From Mallotus nudiflorus (taxonomy: Eukaryota; Streptophyta; Magnoliopsida; Malpighiales; Euphorbiaceae), in assembly GCA_947683625.1 (NCBI GenBank), contig CANTUR010000193.1:3844001-3908000 (forward strand): a stretch of 64,000 nucleotides of DNA. The letters run 5' to 3'. The translations under genes were made by a program, and so were the position numbers. Positions within the stretch are counted from its first letter, which is position 1; each line of letters begins with the position of its first letter. Below, piece by piece: positions 11,618 to 23,880 of the stretch. Below the pieces are notes generated by a model. The model made no database searches, was not told the origin of the DNA, and saw only the letters and a list, made by a program, of their open reading frames with translations.

Positions 11618-12978
11618 TGAATTTATTGTTTGAGTTCATGGATTTTAAAAAAATAATGTTGAATACTCTTATAATGCATTTATATTATTAATTAGTGAAA
11701 ATTATTGCATTACGATATTAATTATTTTAGTTTTGTGTTGGATATGGCATTTAAAGAATTGTATGATTTGATTTTGAACCATGAAAGTAAAGAAAGAAAG
11801 TCAACAATGTATGTCCACTTATGTACTCATATTTATTATTATTAAAGGATTGTTTTAGATTATTTATACTTATAAATGGATTTTTGGATATTGTGTATGG
11901 GTTGGATAGTTGCTTGTTAAAGAATCATGAAGATGTGGAGGATATGTTTAGGAAATATAAAGGCCCACCTATAGTAACAATTAAGTTTTATGATAAATAA
12001 TATCAGCTTGATGGAAGAGTAGGTGTGGAGGGGGGGATGATGCTAATAGCAAATATGGTGGACTAGGTGAGAAGAATATAGAGAATTTAACTGTTCTAGA
12101 CTATGTATGGCCTAAGTCAGTCTTAGATGATAGAGTAAATATTAAGATATTGATTGATGTAATCATTGTTGTACATAGTAAAAGCTAAAGGTAAACTTAA
12201 GATTAGACATGGAAAAAGAAAAAAACCAAGAGTTAGATTGCTAAAAAAAAAATTTTATTGTTCAAGAAGTAGTTATAGAAAATGGGGTTGTAGAAGATGA
12301 GGTTGGTGTTAAAAATAGTGTTTTAAAAGTGCGGATATAGAAACTAGAGATATATAACTTAAGGATGAAAGAATTGGAGTTCTAGAACATAAGGTTGATG
12401 ATGGTGTTATAGAAAAAGGTGTTAAAGAAGTTGTTGTGCAAGAAACTTTGACAATAAATAGTTGGTGACTCGTTTGAGTTTCATTGTCATCTAAATGCGC
12501 ACCACCACAAGTTATTAAAGAAAATTTAGGAAGTCAATTTACGGGGCTGAGGTATATAATAGCTATGATCAGAGGTAGAGGACCTATTAGGGGTCGGTGA
12601 AGGGAAAAAGGCAGTTATACAAATAGAAAGTTGAGGCTAAGGAAGAGTGTTGAACAAAAAGATCTAAATAATCCCAAGAAATATTTTTCAATTTTCAAAG
12701 AGTGATGATGAGGAATGGTTGAATGAAGAAGATTTAGTTAGCAATGGTAGTTCAGAGACTGAATTTATTAATGGTGATAATGATGATGATGGTATGGATA
12801 GGCTAAGTGATGTAAGGGAAGGGAACCTTAAAAATAGTGAATCTTTTGATGATTCATAAGAAAAAGGCAGAAAAAAGGTAAAAATATCCATTGAAAGTAT
12901 AATAAAACATTCATAACTATTGATGGGGTAGAAATTAATTTTGAAATAGGTCATGTGTTTAAAATGTGCAAGCTTTTA
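11618..12978 (+). pseudogene. Mutator-like transposase N-terminal remnant
   Basis: No intact frame remains. Segments read like the N-terminal part of plant MuDR-type transposases: 'YGLDSCLLKNHEDVEDMF' (near 11890-11950), an acidic linker 'SDDEEWLNEEDL' (12701-12736) followed by many Asp/Asn/Gly, and a final 'EINFEIGHVF' at 12928-12957 which continues as NVQAFRD if one missing base is allowed. Such a '-F-x-G-x-x-F-K-' box precedes the catalytic region in this family. The catalytic DDE region itself is absent because an LTR element interrupts at 12979. The call rests on pattern recognition of short motifs, and other domesticated or decayed genes are possible. Confidence 0.5.
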
Positions 12979-15130
12979 GGGATGTGTATGCGCTCCCCTT
13001 TTTTGTTCGGGGCATGATCAATGTGGTGTCGGGGCATACGAGCTTAGGCAACCAATTATCTAATGTTATTAATATGAGAGGGCCTACATGAATAGGCTAT
13101 GTAAATTGGAGTCACCACTTAAATTTTGTTGGGAAAAGGGGAAACAAGTAGGAACCTGCTTTCCCTACTAGAAATTCCGGGGTCGAAAGGTAGTATCTAC
13201 TTATCCCATTTCTTAATATACATTGCTTAATTACTCATTCCTTCACCCTAGTTTCTGTTTAATGATGAATTTATCACTCTTAATTGTTAATAAAATTAAC
13301 TACATTGGATTAGAAATTGGAACATGAGATAATTGGATTTTGACGTGCATACATCACAAATATAAGCAAGAATATAGCAAATAAACAAATATTAACCACC
13401 CATGATCAATCAAGTAAATTAATCATGCAAAAAAATAAGCAAGTAGCAAACAACACACAGGCATGTAAGAAATAATAAATAAACAAAAAAAAAAATAAGA
13501 CAAAAGAAAAGGGAAAAAAGGATTAAGGATTACAGCCCTTAAAATTGCCTATTCTAATAAATACATCCAAAATAGAAAAAAAATAAAAGAGGAATAGGGA
13601 TTAAGGATTACACTACTTGAGAGATTCCCTATTCTATTAATTACATCAAAAATAGAAAATAAAAGAAAACTCCTATTCTAATAATCATGCAAAACAAAGA
13701 TTAGTTCACACGCATATGCAAGCACATATCACATTTGAAAAAAATTTATATTTCATCCATCCATATGATAAATAAAAGAAAAATAATTAAAATAATGAAA
13801 ATACTTAAACAAATAAACAAACAAGGATGGTAATGAAGGCACATGATGCAAGAATTTAAATTCAAATATTTAAGTGCCAAATTGTCATTTTTATTATGAC
13901 AATGGAATTTTGTGACAAGAAAAAAGTGAAGAAATTAAAACAAAGGAATGAAAGTGACAAAATAAAAAAAAAAATAAAAAAGATGCAAATAAAACAATAA
14001 AAATGCAAATAAGGTATTGAAAATGCAATTTCCACTATATAAATGGGAATTTTATGATAAAAAGTACAAATTAATAATAAAAGAAATTAAAATGATAAAG
14101 ATGTAAATAAAATAATATAAAAATAAAAATTGCAATTTTTACCATAAAATAGAAATTTTATGATAAAAATTTCAAAATTAATAATAAAAGAAATAATAAA
14201 AAACAAGAATGATAACAATGCAAATAAAATAATGAAAATCATTAAAATGTAAATTTTATGACAAACAAAAAATAAATTTATCAACAAAAGAAATAAAAAA
14301 TAAATATAAATATAACAAAAATAATACAAAAATATTTTTCACAAATAGACAAAAAAAACCAAAAATATTATCAAAAGTCACGTTCGAAACTAACTTCCCT
14401 AACTTTTTTCTTTCAAATATAGATTACTTTATTTTCCTTCCATATTTTTAGGATATTGTCTTTTTTTTTTCTCAATGTTACTTTTGCTGAATAATTTTTT
14501 TGTTGTATTCATTTATTTTTTTCTCAATATTTTTTTACTCAACATTTTTCTACTATCTTCATCTTCTTTTTTTGCTCAACATTTAGCCTCTTTTTTCTAT
14601 TTAATTAATCTTTTTGATCTAATAGAAAAAGGGCTAGTTTTTTTTTTTCTCAACATTTTTTCTAATGTATTCATTTTTTTCTCAATATTTTTTTCTTTTA
14701 ACATTTTTTTCTATTTTTAAGATACTATCTTCATTTATTTTCTCAATGTTTTCTTTTTTTTTTTTTTTGCTTAAATTTTTTTTCTAAGTTTAAGGTACTA
14801 TCTTCATCTGTTTTTTCTCAATGTTTTCTTTCTTTTTTTTTTGCTCAACATTTTTTTCTCTTTAGAATTTCTTTTTCAAGTGAATTATTATGAACTAAAC
14901 ATCTTCAATTGTTATAAAAACAAGCAATAAATATCTTCAACTATTGTAACAAGTAATAAACAAAAATTTTCCCTTTTATATTCTTAAAGAACAAAAATTT
15001 TATTTATTTTTACTTTGATTTGTTTATTAAAATATCTAACAAGTTTTTTTTAAAAAAATTATATGATACTTATTAATCATTAATATGTAACATGTTTACG
15101 ATCCTTATGGTGTATTTGTAACACCAACAA
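12979..15130 (-). repeat. Minus-strand LTR of a second large-LTR family (right end approximate)
   Basis: The left end 'tgtgtatgcgctcccc' interrupts the transposase remnant. Near it, 'ggagtcaccactt' is a conserved phrase that also occurs near the end of the LTR family at 28830-30894 and 62552, pointing to a related gypsy family. It contains a tandem duplication (13500-13680) around 'ggattaaggattaca', then AT-rich DNA. A plausible U3 start read on the minus strand (tgttggtgttacaaatac) lies near 15130. I found no matching 5-bp target repeat, so the right edge and whether it is a solo LTR are uncertain. Confidence 0.5.
14400..14880. repeat. T-rich low-complexity array
   Basis: About 480 bp of poly-T broken by recurring 'ctcaacattt' and 'ctcaatgtt' motifs, as degenerate units of 30-60 bp. 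It gives a spurious Phe/Leu-rich frame (14475-14720). It lies inside the LTR called at 12979-15130. Confidence 0.7.
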
Positions 15131-16587
15131 AAAAACTGAAAAAAGATAGAAAGTAACAACACTGAAAAACAAAATCAACTGAAAATGAAGGGAGGAAGTG
15201 TAACCAATTCTAATTAATTTAATTAACAACCTTAATTCTATACAAATCCTAATTGAAAATTGATTATGGAAAATGAAAAGAAAAGGAAGGGGGGGGGTTT
15301 AAATTCCAAATTAAAATAAATTAATTCAAATTGAAAAAAAATCCAATGAATTAAAACTCTATTCTTCATTCAATGTCACCCTACAAGTGACAAATTTAAT
15401 CAATAGTGATAACTCCTTCCCTTCCTAATAAACTATCAATTAGAGGTAATAATAAGCTCTATTACCCAAAATTCCCTTTTACCTCCTTGTCTAATGACTA
15501 AACTTTCATTATAATCTAACTAATTCGCAACCTAAAACAAGCTATTTAGGTTTAACATATTAGCAATATCAAGAATAAAGGAATTAAATTGATTTAAGCA
15601 ACTCTCGCACAAGTTTGGATGTTTAACTTAGGTTGTGTTATTCATAAAAATAATAAGAAAGCTTGTCCATAATCCTATTTTTCTATTTTGCTACTTAATG
15701 ATTTAGAAAAGAGATCAATTATGAAATCTAATTCCTATATAACAATTGATATTCAATGAATCAATTTAATAAGTCTTATTTAAATCAACAAACCAAAAAT
15801 TAATTCACATTAAGAATAGAATAATATTAACAAATTCTTAAAAGGAAAAAAGAAGAAATAATGATACGAGAAATCACCATCAACTTAAGTTAGGGCTTAA
15901 AATACCCTTAAATTGAACAAGAAAATCTAGTAATGCATCTTCTCTTAAAAGTAATTCTTTTTTTCTTGTGTTTTATTAAAAAAACTCTTACACTCCTTTT
16001 TTTTTAACACTAGAACATAACTAACAATAACTCCCAAAGATATTCATCAATGACTTTTATCTTTATCTTTATTTTCTTTCAGCAGTACTAGTAACTTGAG
16101 ATATGAATTCAACATTGATTGACGTCGAATAAGGAGTTAGGCTCTTCCTAAGAATTATAGACATAGATCTTAGATTTTCATAAAACCTTAATTCACCTAA
16201 ATTGGACCTCTGTAGTACAAGATATGGCCCAATTACTAAAATCTGCTCAATATAATAACAAATATGCATCTTCTAACTTTGGCCCAAATTTTGACAATGT
16301 AAATGAACTCTGATCTTGATGAGTAAGCCTAGTTCGAAAACCTTAAAAAGTCCACTTCACTTTCCTAGAAGGCAAATTTCATTCTAAGGCTCTTAGTGTA
16401 CTAAAACCTTTATTGAAACTCAGAGCTTAAATCTGCCAATTTAGTTAAAAATTACACATCTTGCTTAATGCCTCAATTTTGACTCCTAATTCACAAAACA
16501 TGTTAATTAGCTCATAATATCATAAAAAAAATATCATCACACTAAGTGTTAAATAATAAATAAGTAATAAATATTCTACTCCCATCA
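15131..16587 (-). repeat. 3' LTR of Athila-like element (left end approximate)
   Basis: On the minus strand the LTR begins tgatgggagtagaat at 16587, directly after a G-rich purine tract. It is AT-rich and has no coding content. Its left end abuts the LTR called at 12979-15130, and the junction could not be fixed from target repeats. Confidence 0.55.
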
Positions 16588-16602
16588 ATTTCCCCCACAC
16601 TT
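16588..16602 (-). other. Polypurine tract of Athila-like element
   Basis: The minus strand reads 'taagtgtgggggaaat' directly before the LTR start. A tract of this form is usual before Athila 3' LTRs. Confidence 0.65.
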
Positions 16603-17600
16603 AGCTCTTACAGGTCCTCGAGCAAAACATATAAAACTCAAACCATACTAAGAATATCATTATGATACATACATAACTTAATCCTTAAATAAATATAATT
16701 CCTCAACTAATAATGAAAAAATTATAAATTAAATGAAAGCTAACACACTCAAGTCTCTTTACCTTTATACAAAATATCTAAACATAACCGATATATGCAC
16801 AACTCATTATTTAACTATCTCTTTTTATTACTACAAACAGGGTAGCAAACTAGGGATTTTTTTCTTTTTTCTTTTTTTTACTGAAAAGAAATTTGCAAAC
16901 CCTTTTTCAAGTTGTTGGTCATTTTTTATGTGAATCCAAACATGGAGCTGATGCTCAGCCCTAATTACTCAACTAATAACAAACTAGAAGTGCTTTAGCA
17001 AACTCTCTTATTTCAAATAACCTCCTATATTAGAAATAAAGATGTGGTGTATGGCATGCCTTTAGCCACTTGGTGATTAAGAACATTAGAGTAAATTTTC
17101 ATAAATCCCTCTTTATTTTATTTATATTTTTTTTATCTCTATTTACTTAAAATTGAATTTAGGACCAACTTAAGAAAGGCAGTTTAAGAATTTGTTAGAC
17201 ACCCTTTAATCATGCTTTGACCTTAAGTTCACACAACCCTTGAAGACAAATTACATCCATTTGTAATAAAAAGTCAAATATGTTGAACTCTAATTTACAA
17301 AATAATTGCTAACATTATAAGCTAAATAAATATATCCATGAAAAAACTAAATTAAACATACATATCTAGCATAAGTTATTTATAATAAATGGTAAAGCAT
17401 AGAGAAAATTAAAAAACAATAAAATAACAATAAAACTACTCACATATAACATAAATGCATACTATGCTACTTAAAATTCTCCCTCGCACTTTGTCCTCAA
17501 TGTATGTAAGACCCAAATGTTAAGAAGAGAAAAGAATACAAACTAATACTACCCTTGTGTTGCCTCCTAAATAACATCACAACTTGAATAGATTAGGTCC
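16603..17600 (-). other. Untranslated 3' region of Athila-like element
   Basis: AT-rich sequence between integrase and the polypurine tract with no readable frame. The minus-strand phrase 'cattgaggacaaagtgcgag' (near 17475-17500) resembles the conserved non-coding text downstream of pol in this lineage. Confidence 0.5.
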
Positions 17601-17619
17601 TCTAAATCTACGAGCTCAA

Positions 17620-18940
17620 TGTTTTGTACTTGAAAACCTTTATATAAAGGTTTAAGTCTAATGTCCATTTACTTTAAAAATGTTTTATTCTTAGAATTTT
17701 GATCTCCACTACACTATGATGAAAAACATTAGTAATGATAAAAGGACAAACCTAATGAGAACACAACTTACTAAGAAATAGTTTAAGCCTATAATGATAC
17801 AAGAGAACTTTTTATCCCACAACAAAATGCGTTCTAGAAATCATCTTGTCATGAAAGGCCTTTGTCTTCTCTTTGTATATTCTAGAACTCTAATAAGCCT
17901 TATTTCTCAATTCCTCTAACTCTTGCAATTGTAATTTCCTATGCACACTAGCTTCATCTAAGTTCTAATTGCACCTCTTAATTGCCTAAAAAGCTTTATG
18001 CTCTAACTCCACTAGAAGATGACATGGCTTGCCATACACCAATCTATAAGGCAATATGTTAATTGGCATTTTATACATTATTCTATATGCCTATAGTGCA
18101 TCCTCTAATTTCAAACTCCAATCCTTCTTATTTGGTTTAACTGTTTTCTCTAAAATGGTCTTGATCTCTCAATTAGATACTTCAATTTGGCCATTACTTT
18201 GAGGATGATAGGCTATATAAACCTTATAAACAACATTATATTTCTAAAAGAAGGCTTCCATTAGCCTTTTACAGAAATGAATGCCTCTATCATTAATAAT
18301 GACCCTTGGAACTCTAAACATGAGAAGAATATTAGATTTAACAAAATCTACAATAAGTTTAAAATTGCTAGTCCAAGTGGGTTTACCTTCCACTCACTTA
18401 GAAACATAATCAACAACCAAAAGAATATAAACATTACCAAAAGAAAAAGGAAATGGTCTGATAAAATCAATGCTTGAAATATAAAAAATTACCAAAACCA
18501 AAATAGGAGTTTGTGGCAATTGAATTTTCTAGGTTATGTTACCTGTTCGTTGGTAATTTTCATAAGACTCATAGGCATCCTTAAATATACTAGGCTAATA
18601 AAATCCATATTCTAAGACTTTATGAGATATTCTTTTTAGACTAAAGTGACCTTTACATGTATAAGAATGATAAAAAGTTAAATTAGATAAAAATTCAGTT
18701 TTAGGCACACATCTTCTTATTACTTGTCAGCACAAAATTTCCATAAATATGGATCATCCTATACATAGTACTTAACATTGTGCTTAAGTTTTTCTTTTTG
18801 AGTCCTAGAAAAATAAAAAGGTAGCACCTTACCAACTAAATAATTAACAATATATGCATACCATGGACAACCTTATTAACAGAAAATAATTGTTCATATA
18901 GAAAATGTCTCAAGTAATGGTAGGTCATCCTCTCTATATA
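17620..18940 (-). pseudogene. pol: Athila-like integrase, broken
   Basis: On the minus strand, 'YGKPCHLLVELEHKAF' (near 18000-18050), 'KLQLQELEELRNKAY' (near 17900-17940), 'IYKEKTKAFHDKMISRTHF' and 'KVLLYHYRLKLF' form the conserved C-terminal integrase region of Athila elements, followed by 'VVEIKILR'. The catalytic core upstream (18100-18900) is interrupted by many stops. Integrase would insert the cDNA into the host genome. Confidence 0.8.
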
Positions 18941-18949
18941 CTAATATAC

Positions 18950-20215
18950 TCAAATGTTCAACTTAGAATTCTCCACTCTTTTTTTGTCTTTAATCTCTAT
19001 ATCAAATTCTTATAGTAATAAAATCCATCTAATGAGTCTTAGCTTGGCCACTTTTTTACTTAAGAGCTGCATGATTAGAAAAAATTATAACTTTAGAGTT
19101 AAATAAATAAGATTGAAATTTTTCTAAAGCAAAAATAATAGATAAAAGTTGTTTTTTAAGCATGGAGTAGTCGATTTAGGTAGCATTTAAAGTTCTTGAG
19201 GCATAGTATATATCATGGATAGCTTTGCCAACTCTTTGTCCTAAAATAACTCCCACTGCATAATTACTTGCATTGCACGTTACCTCAAATGGCAACTCCC
19301 AATTTGGTGGCTGAATTATTGGTGCTAATGTAAAAAAGTCCTTAAGTTTATCAAAAGTGACTTTACACTCTTCATCAAATTTGAATGGTAAGTATTTTTA
19401 CAATAACTTACACAAGGGCATCATAATTTTCAAAAAGTCCTTGATAAATCTACAATAAAAACTTGCATGTCCAAGAAAGGATAGAATCTCTCAACATTTG
19501 TAGGGTAAGGCAAAGCATAAATCACATATATCTTGGACTTATCTACTTCAATTCCTCTTGTTGACATGAACATGCCCTAAAATGATACCTTGTTTTACCA
19601 TAAAATTACATTTTTCCTAATTCAAAACAAGATTAGTTTCTACATATCTCTTTAAAATTAGTGTAAGGTTATCTAAATATTTATCAAAGAATCACCATAG
19701 ACACTAAAATCATTAATGAAAACCTCTATGATGTTCTTTACATATTCAAAAAATATACTAATCATACACCATTGGAATGTTGTTGGGGCATTGCATAAGC
19801 TAAATGGCATTCATCAATAAGCATAGGTTCTAAATAGGCATGTCAATGTAGTCTTTTCTTTATCCTCTGGTTCTATTAGCACTTAATTATAACCTAAAAT
19901 GCCATCAAGAAAGTAACAAAACACATGACTAGATAATCTCTCTAACATTTGATCAATGAAAGGAAGGGGAAATTATCCTTATGAGTTGCAGTGTTCAACT
20001 TCCTATAATCAATACACATCCTCCATCCTATTTGAACACATGTTGGCACCAACTCATTAGCATTATTCTGAACTACTATGATGCCTAATTTATTAGGAAC
20101 AACTTGCACTGGACTTACCCATTTGCTATTAGAAATTAGGTTTATAATACTTGGATCAAATAATTTCATAATCTCCCTTTTCACTACCTCCATCATTAGT
20201 GTATTCAATTTGTGT
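18950..20215 (-). pseudogene. pol: Athila-like reverse transcriptase and RNase H, broken
   Basis: The open piece 19942-20208 contains 'SKWVSPVQVVPNK' and 'RMCIDYRKLNTATHKDNFPF', the fingers and palm entry of Athila RT. Further on (19260-19000) RNase H text is visible, with 'ASNYAVGVILGQRVGKAIHD', 'YLFNSKVIIFSNHAA' and 'KPRLIRWILLL', across frameshifts. I could not read an intact catalytic YxDD box. Confidence 0.82.
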
Positions 20216-20944
20216 TAAGCTTCCATGACTGGTTTAGCTCATCTTTTAATAGAATATGATGCATACACATAGCAGTGCTAATTCTCTTAATATCTACAAT
20301 TGTCCAACCAATTGCCAATTTATACTCCTTAAGCACTCACATTAATTTTTCTTCCTATACTTAACTATTTAGAGATAATAACTGGCAGTGTCTTATTCTC
20401 TCCCAAATATGCATACTTTAAGTTGGTTGGTAGTAGTTTGAGGTCTAAAGTAAGGGCTTGCTCAATAGAAGGAAAATGTTTCTTGTAAGTATTTAGTAGC
20501 TGAATAGATGAAATTGCAAACTTATTTGAAATCTTTGGCAAAAAATGTAAAGTAGCCACAATCTTCTTCAACTCCTCATTCAACTCAATTTCTTCTTCCT
20601 TTTCTAACTAAAGATGGTTGGTAATTGCAACATCTAGATCATCTTTGCTTGTCAAATAAAAAACTTTTTGCACTAAAGAGTTAACTACATTAATTGAAAA
20701 CACATAATAATCTTTATTATGTTATTTCATGGCCTCATAAATATTAAATTTAATTTTTTCACCATCAAATTTCATTGTCAAAATACCTTTATAATAGTCT
20801 GGCCTCCCTAATGTAATTAATACAAGATTAGGGGAAGTATCATCACCATATCCATTACATAAAAATCCACAGGAAACACAAGCTTATTAACATACACTAA
20901 CACATCTTCAATTACCCCTTTTGGGTAAACATTAGTACTATTAG

Positions 20945-21142
20945 CTAATTGCAAAATGACACTAGTCTCAATAAAGCTTCTATACTCAAAGAACTATATA
21001 TAGATAATGGCATAACACAAATGGAAGCTCTAGAATCTAACATGGTTCTTTCAAATTTGCCATTACCTATTCTACAAGGAATGGTAATTATACCTAGATT
21101 TTTGCACTTGGAAGGAAGTTTTCTTTGAAGAATTGCTAACAC
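20945..21142 (-). pseudogene. pol: Athila-like aspartic protease fragment
   Basis: 'LPSKCKNLGIITIPCRIGN' is followed by 'MLDSRASICVMPLSIYSSL', where the active-site triad D-S/T-G is altered to D-S-R. The context (after gag and before RT on the minus strand) and the PLSIY tail identify it as the retroviral-type protease of this lineage. The Gly-to-Arg change suggests loss of activity. Confidence 0.75.
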
Positions 21143-21376
21143 ATTTTCCCTACACTTATTTTCTCACTACCTTTTAATTTCTGCTTTGATGTTCACAAAA
21201 ACTTAAGAAATTTAGTGTATCTTCCCACTTGCTTAATTGCATCTAATAGAAGTATATTCACCTATACTTTGTGAAATGTATCAAGAATTTATTTTTCCTT
21301 AGTTGAAATAAGAGAATTAGATTTACCTTAAGTTAGGTAATCTTTGCATCATCATCAATATAATCTTCAGTTGCAA

Positions 21377-21721
21377 TTAGTTTCTTTTCTTTTTTAGAGG
21401 TTCCAGTTGCTTCCCAATTCTTAAAGTTATTAAATTCACATTCTCTTTTGGGTTCAATTTAGTTTGCAAAGGTAATTTTCCTAGACCTTGAGTTAAAAAT
21501 GTTCTCATTGTTATAACTAATTGACTTACTTGATTCTCTAAATTTTTGGTGTTGGACTTCATCTCTTGCTGAAATTGCTAGGTATGAGTCAAGAATTTTT
21601 TAAACATATCTTCCAATGACGTGACTAAGCTAGAAGGAACTCTTTGTTTCGACTAATAATTTTGCTAGTTTTGCTAAATCCTGCTTGCCTATTTCCATAG
21701 CTCATATTAGGATAATCTCAT
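21377..21721 (-). pseudogene. gag: C-terminal gag of Athila-like element
   Basis: 'NTKNLENQVSQLV' (near 21510-21560 on the minus strand) is a conserved helical segment near the end of Athila gag. Gag-like text continues to about 21720, where the minus-strand copia LTR begins. In-frame stops are present. Confidence 0.65.
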
Positions 21722-22313
21722 TGTTGGCTTTCCATTATCCAAATACATAGTAGAAATACAAAATTTTAATAATTAAACCCTTATAAGATTCATGTAATTT
21801 GAATAAATTGATTAAAAGGGATTCCAAAAACTCACAAAGATGATTTTAAGACAAAAAGGTTGGAAAGATGAGAGGAGATACACATCGACGACACCTTACC
21901 TTCAGCTTTTCATGCCTTCTTGTCAGATAAAGACGTCGCCAATAACGTCATGTTGTCTACCAATATCCACATGAATAAGGTGACTAAAAGAATGTTAGTG
22001 TGCTAGCATCTTTTCTCTAAAACTCTACTCATTTTGTATTTCTCTTTATATGTATTTTTCTTTTCTTAAAAGAAATGGAAGAAGGAGGAGAATAATAGCC
22101 ATAAACCCTAGAGAAATAGATGTATATATTTACATCCCAACTAGGGTTTTTCAAACCCTTTACTTACCAAAACAATTTTAGAAAGATTAAACTTCTTTTT
22201 TTTCTAATTATAAAATTAGAATAATTTCCAATTTATTTAGGATAACACTTACCTTAAATTAAAAAGGAAACAAATATATAAATATAAATACACACACAGA
22301 TATATATATATAT

Positions 22314-22386
<73 letters not shown>

Positions 22387-23356
22387 TATAGCCTAAGTAT
22401 GCTTTGTTCCAGTTTTAAGTGTGCGACCCTATAGGTTCACATAACATTGGCAGTAGATTTAAAATTCCCATTTTAGCACTTAAGTCACAAATGGCCTCTA
22501 GTATGATATTATAACTACCTAAGTTATGTGAAGGCTGCTAATATGAGATAACCTAATCCATAACATGTATTGTAGTCATTTTATCATACGATATCTTTAT
22601 TGAACATAAGGCATGGTTTACGTTATCCTTATATTGTTCAATCATATTATTTCTTAATCATAAGTACACTGATATCGATAACTCTTTATCTAATATTGAT
22701 AACTCTTTATTAACTCATTCTAGCATGGCCATGTATTCTCTTATGTTTAACTTATCGAGGGGCCCATAAATATCTTCTTATAATAAATAAAGGATAAATT
22801 CCATCTTAATCACTCACATTCCTTATATAACTCATTCTATATCCAATCATAACTTATTTTACTTTTCAATTAAAGATAATGTATGAATGTGTCAAAATAT
22901 GTAACTTATTATGTAGGAAACCATAATGATTTCAAGTCAAAGGACTAAAATAGTACTATTGTGATGAGAATCACTTATGATAATTATCCATGTAGTATTC
23001 TCCTAGTGGGTCAATCTAGTACATTATTTCTCTAAATATATACCTTTGAGTTTGACTCAAGATCTCATAGACATGATCAATAAAACATAATTATTAGTTA
23101 ACCTCATACTAGTCATTATCCATTGTTGTTCCCACAATAATGATCAACTAGGGATAATTTAGAATAGAATTCAAGTATCACTTAAGAGCTTTACTATTAA
23201 GTCACATACTTGATGACCTTAGGTAGAATTAACTATTTAAGGAACCTTTCACAATTACCTAATAATAATGAAAATGCCTCTTTATTGATAAAATGGAAAT
23301 ATGAAAAAGTTAAAAGTATGACCATTACATAAATGGCCTAAGGCATATCACTAATA
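21722..23356 (-). repeat. 3' LTR of minus-strand copia element
   Basis: On the minus strand the LTR starts at 23356 (tattagtgatatgcc), directly after the purine tract 'gtgggaaat' that follows copia RNase H. It runs left to about 21722 (cca/aca end). It includes a long (TA)n run at 22300-22382. The left edge is placed where Athila gag text stops, within about 10 bp. Confidence 0.7.
22300..22382. repeat. (TA)n microsatellite
   Basis: About 80 bp of almost pure TA, flanked by CA and AT repeats. Confidence 0.95.
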
Positions 23357-23880
23357 ATTTCCCACTTGCACTAGGCCCAATCAACATTGTGTCTCATACC
23401 CATTGACCTAGTATGACTCTTATGTTTAGGTTATATAAGAGGCTTAATTAGTGGATCAATAACAATGTCATCTATTGGTACTCTGCATTTCTTCATGTCT
23501 CCTCTCTCAATGATTTCTCTAATGAGATGGTAATGCCTGGGTATATGTTTAGATCATTGATGTGATATGGGTTTCTTAGCCTATAATATGGTTCCATTGT
23601 TATCATAATAAAAGTCCATTAGATCTAATTTACTAGGAATAACACCTAATCCAGTTATGAACTTCTTGATCTAAATAGCTTCCTTGGCTGCCTTTGACGC
23701 AACTATGTACTTAGCTTCTATTATAGAATTGACAATGGTGTCTTACTTTAAACTTCTTCAGCTCATTGCATCTTCATTCAAATAAAATACATAACCTAAC
23801 TATGATAAAAAATCATCCTTATCAGATTAAAAGCTGGCATTAGTGTAACCATTTACAACAAGCTCATTTTCCTTCCCACC
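23357..23880 (-). pseudogene. pol: Copia RNase H and pol terminus, left piece of split element
   Basis: On the minus strand: 'GGKENELVVNGYTNASF', then 'IIEAKYIVASKAAKEAI' with the RNase H Glu, 'SKHIPRHYHLIREIIERGD', 'DPLIKPL' and the end 'SHTRSMGMRH'. Several stops interrupt it. It continues directly from the RT piece that ends at 42822; the two halves are separated by the Tat element 23881-42816, and both flanks carry ccacc, so they belong to one gene broken by that insertion. Confidence 0.85.

Larger units (their letters stand above)
15131..21721 (-). mobile_element. Athila-like Ty3/gypsy element, 5' part missing
   Basis: Read on the minus strand: end of gag, aspartic protease, RT, RNase H, integrase, untranslated 3' region, polypurine tract, 3' LTR. 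The RT and integrase sequences carry phrases typical of the Athila lineage. The element is cut on the right by a minus-strand copia LTR beginning about 21722, so most of gag and the 5' LTR are not contiguous here. All frames are broken. No env-like ORF is seen between integrase and the 3' LTR, a gap of only about 1 kb. Confidence 0.8.

Noticed and set aside
14475..14720. Phe/Leu-rich frame that looks like a membrane protein
   Set aside because: It is a translation of a T-rich low-complexity array, not a gene.
18277..18477. Open frame of 66 residues on the plus strand
   Set aside because: It is the antisense of the Athila-like integrase. The minus strand carries the homology.
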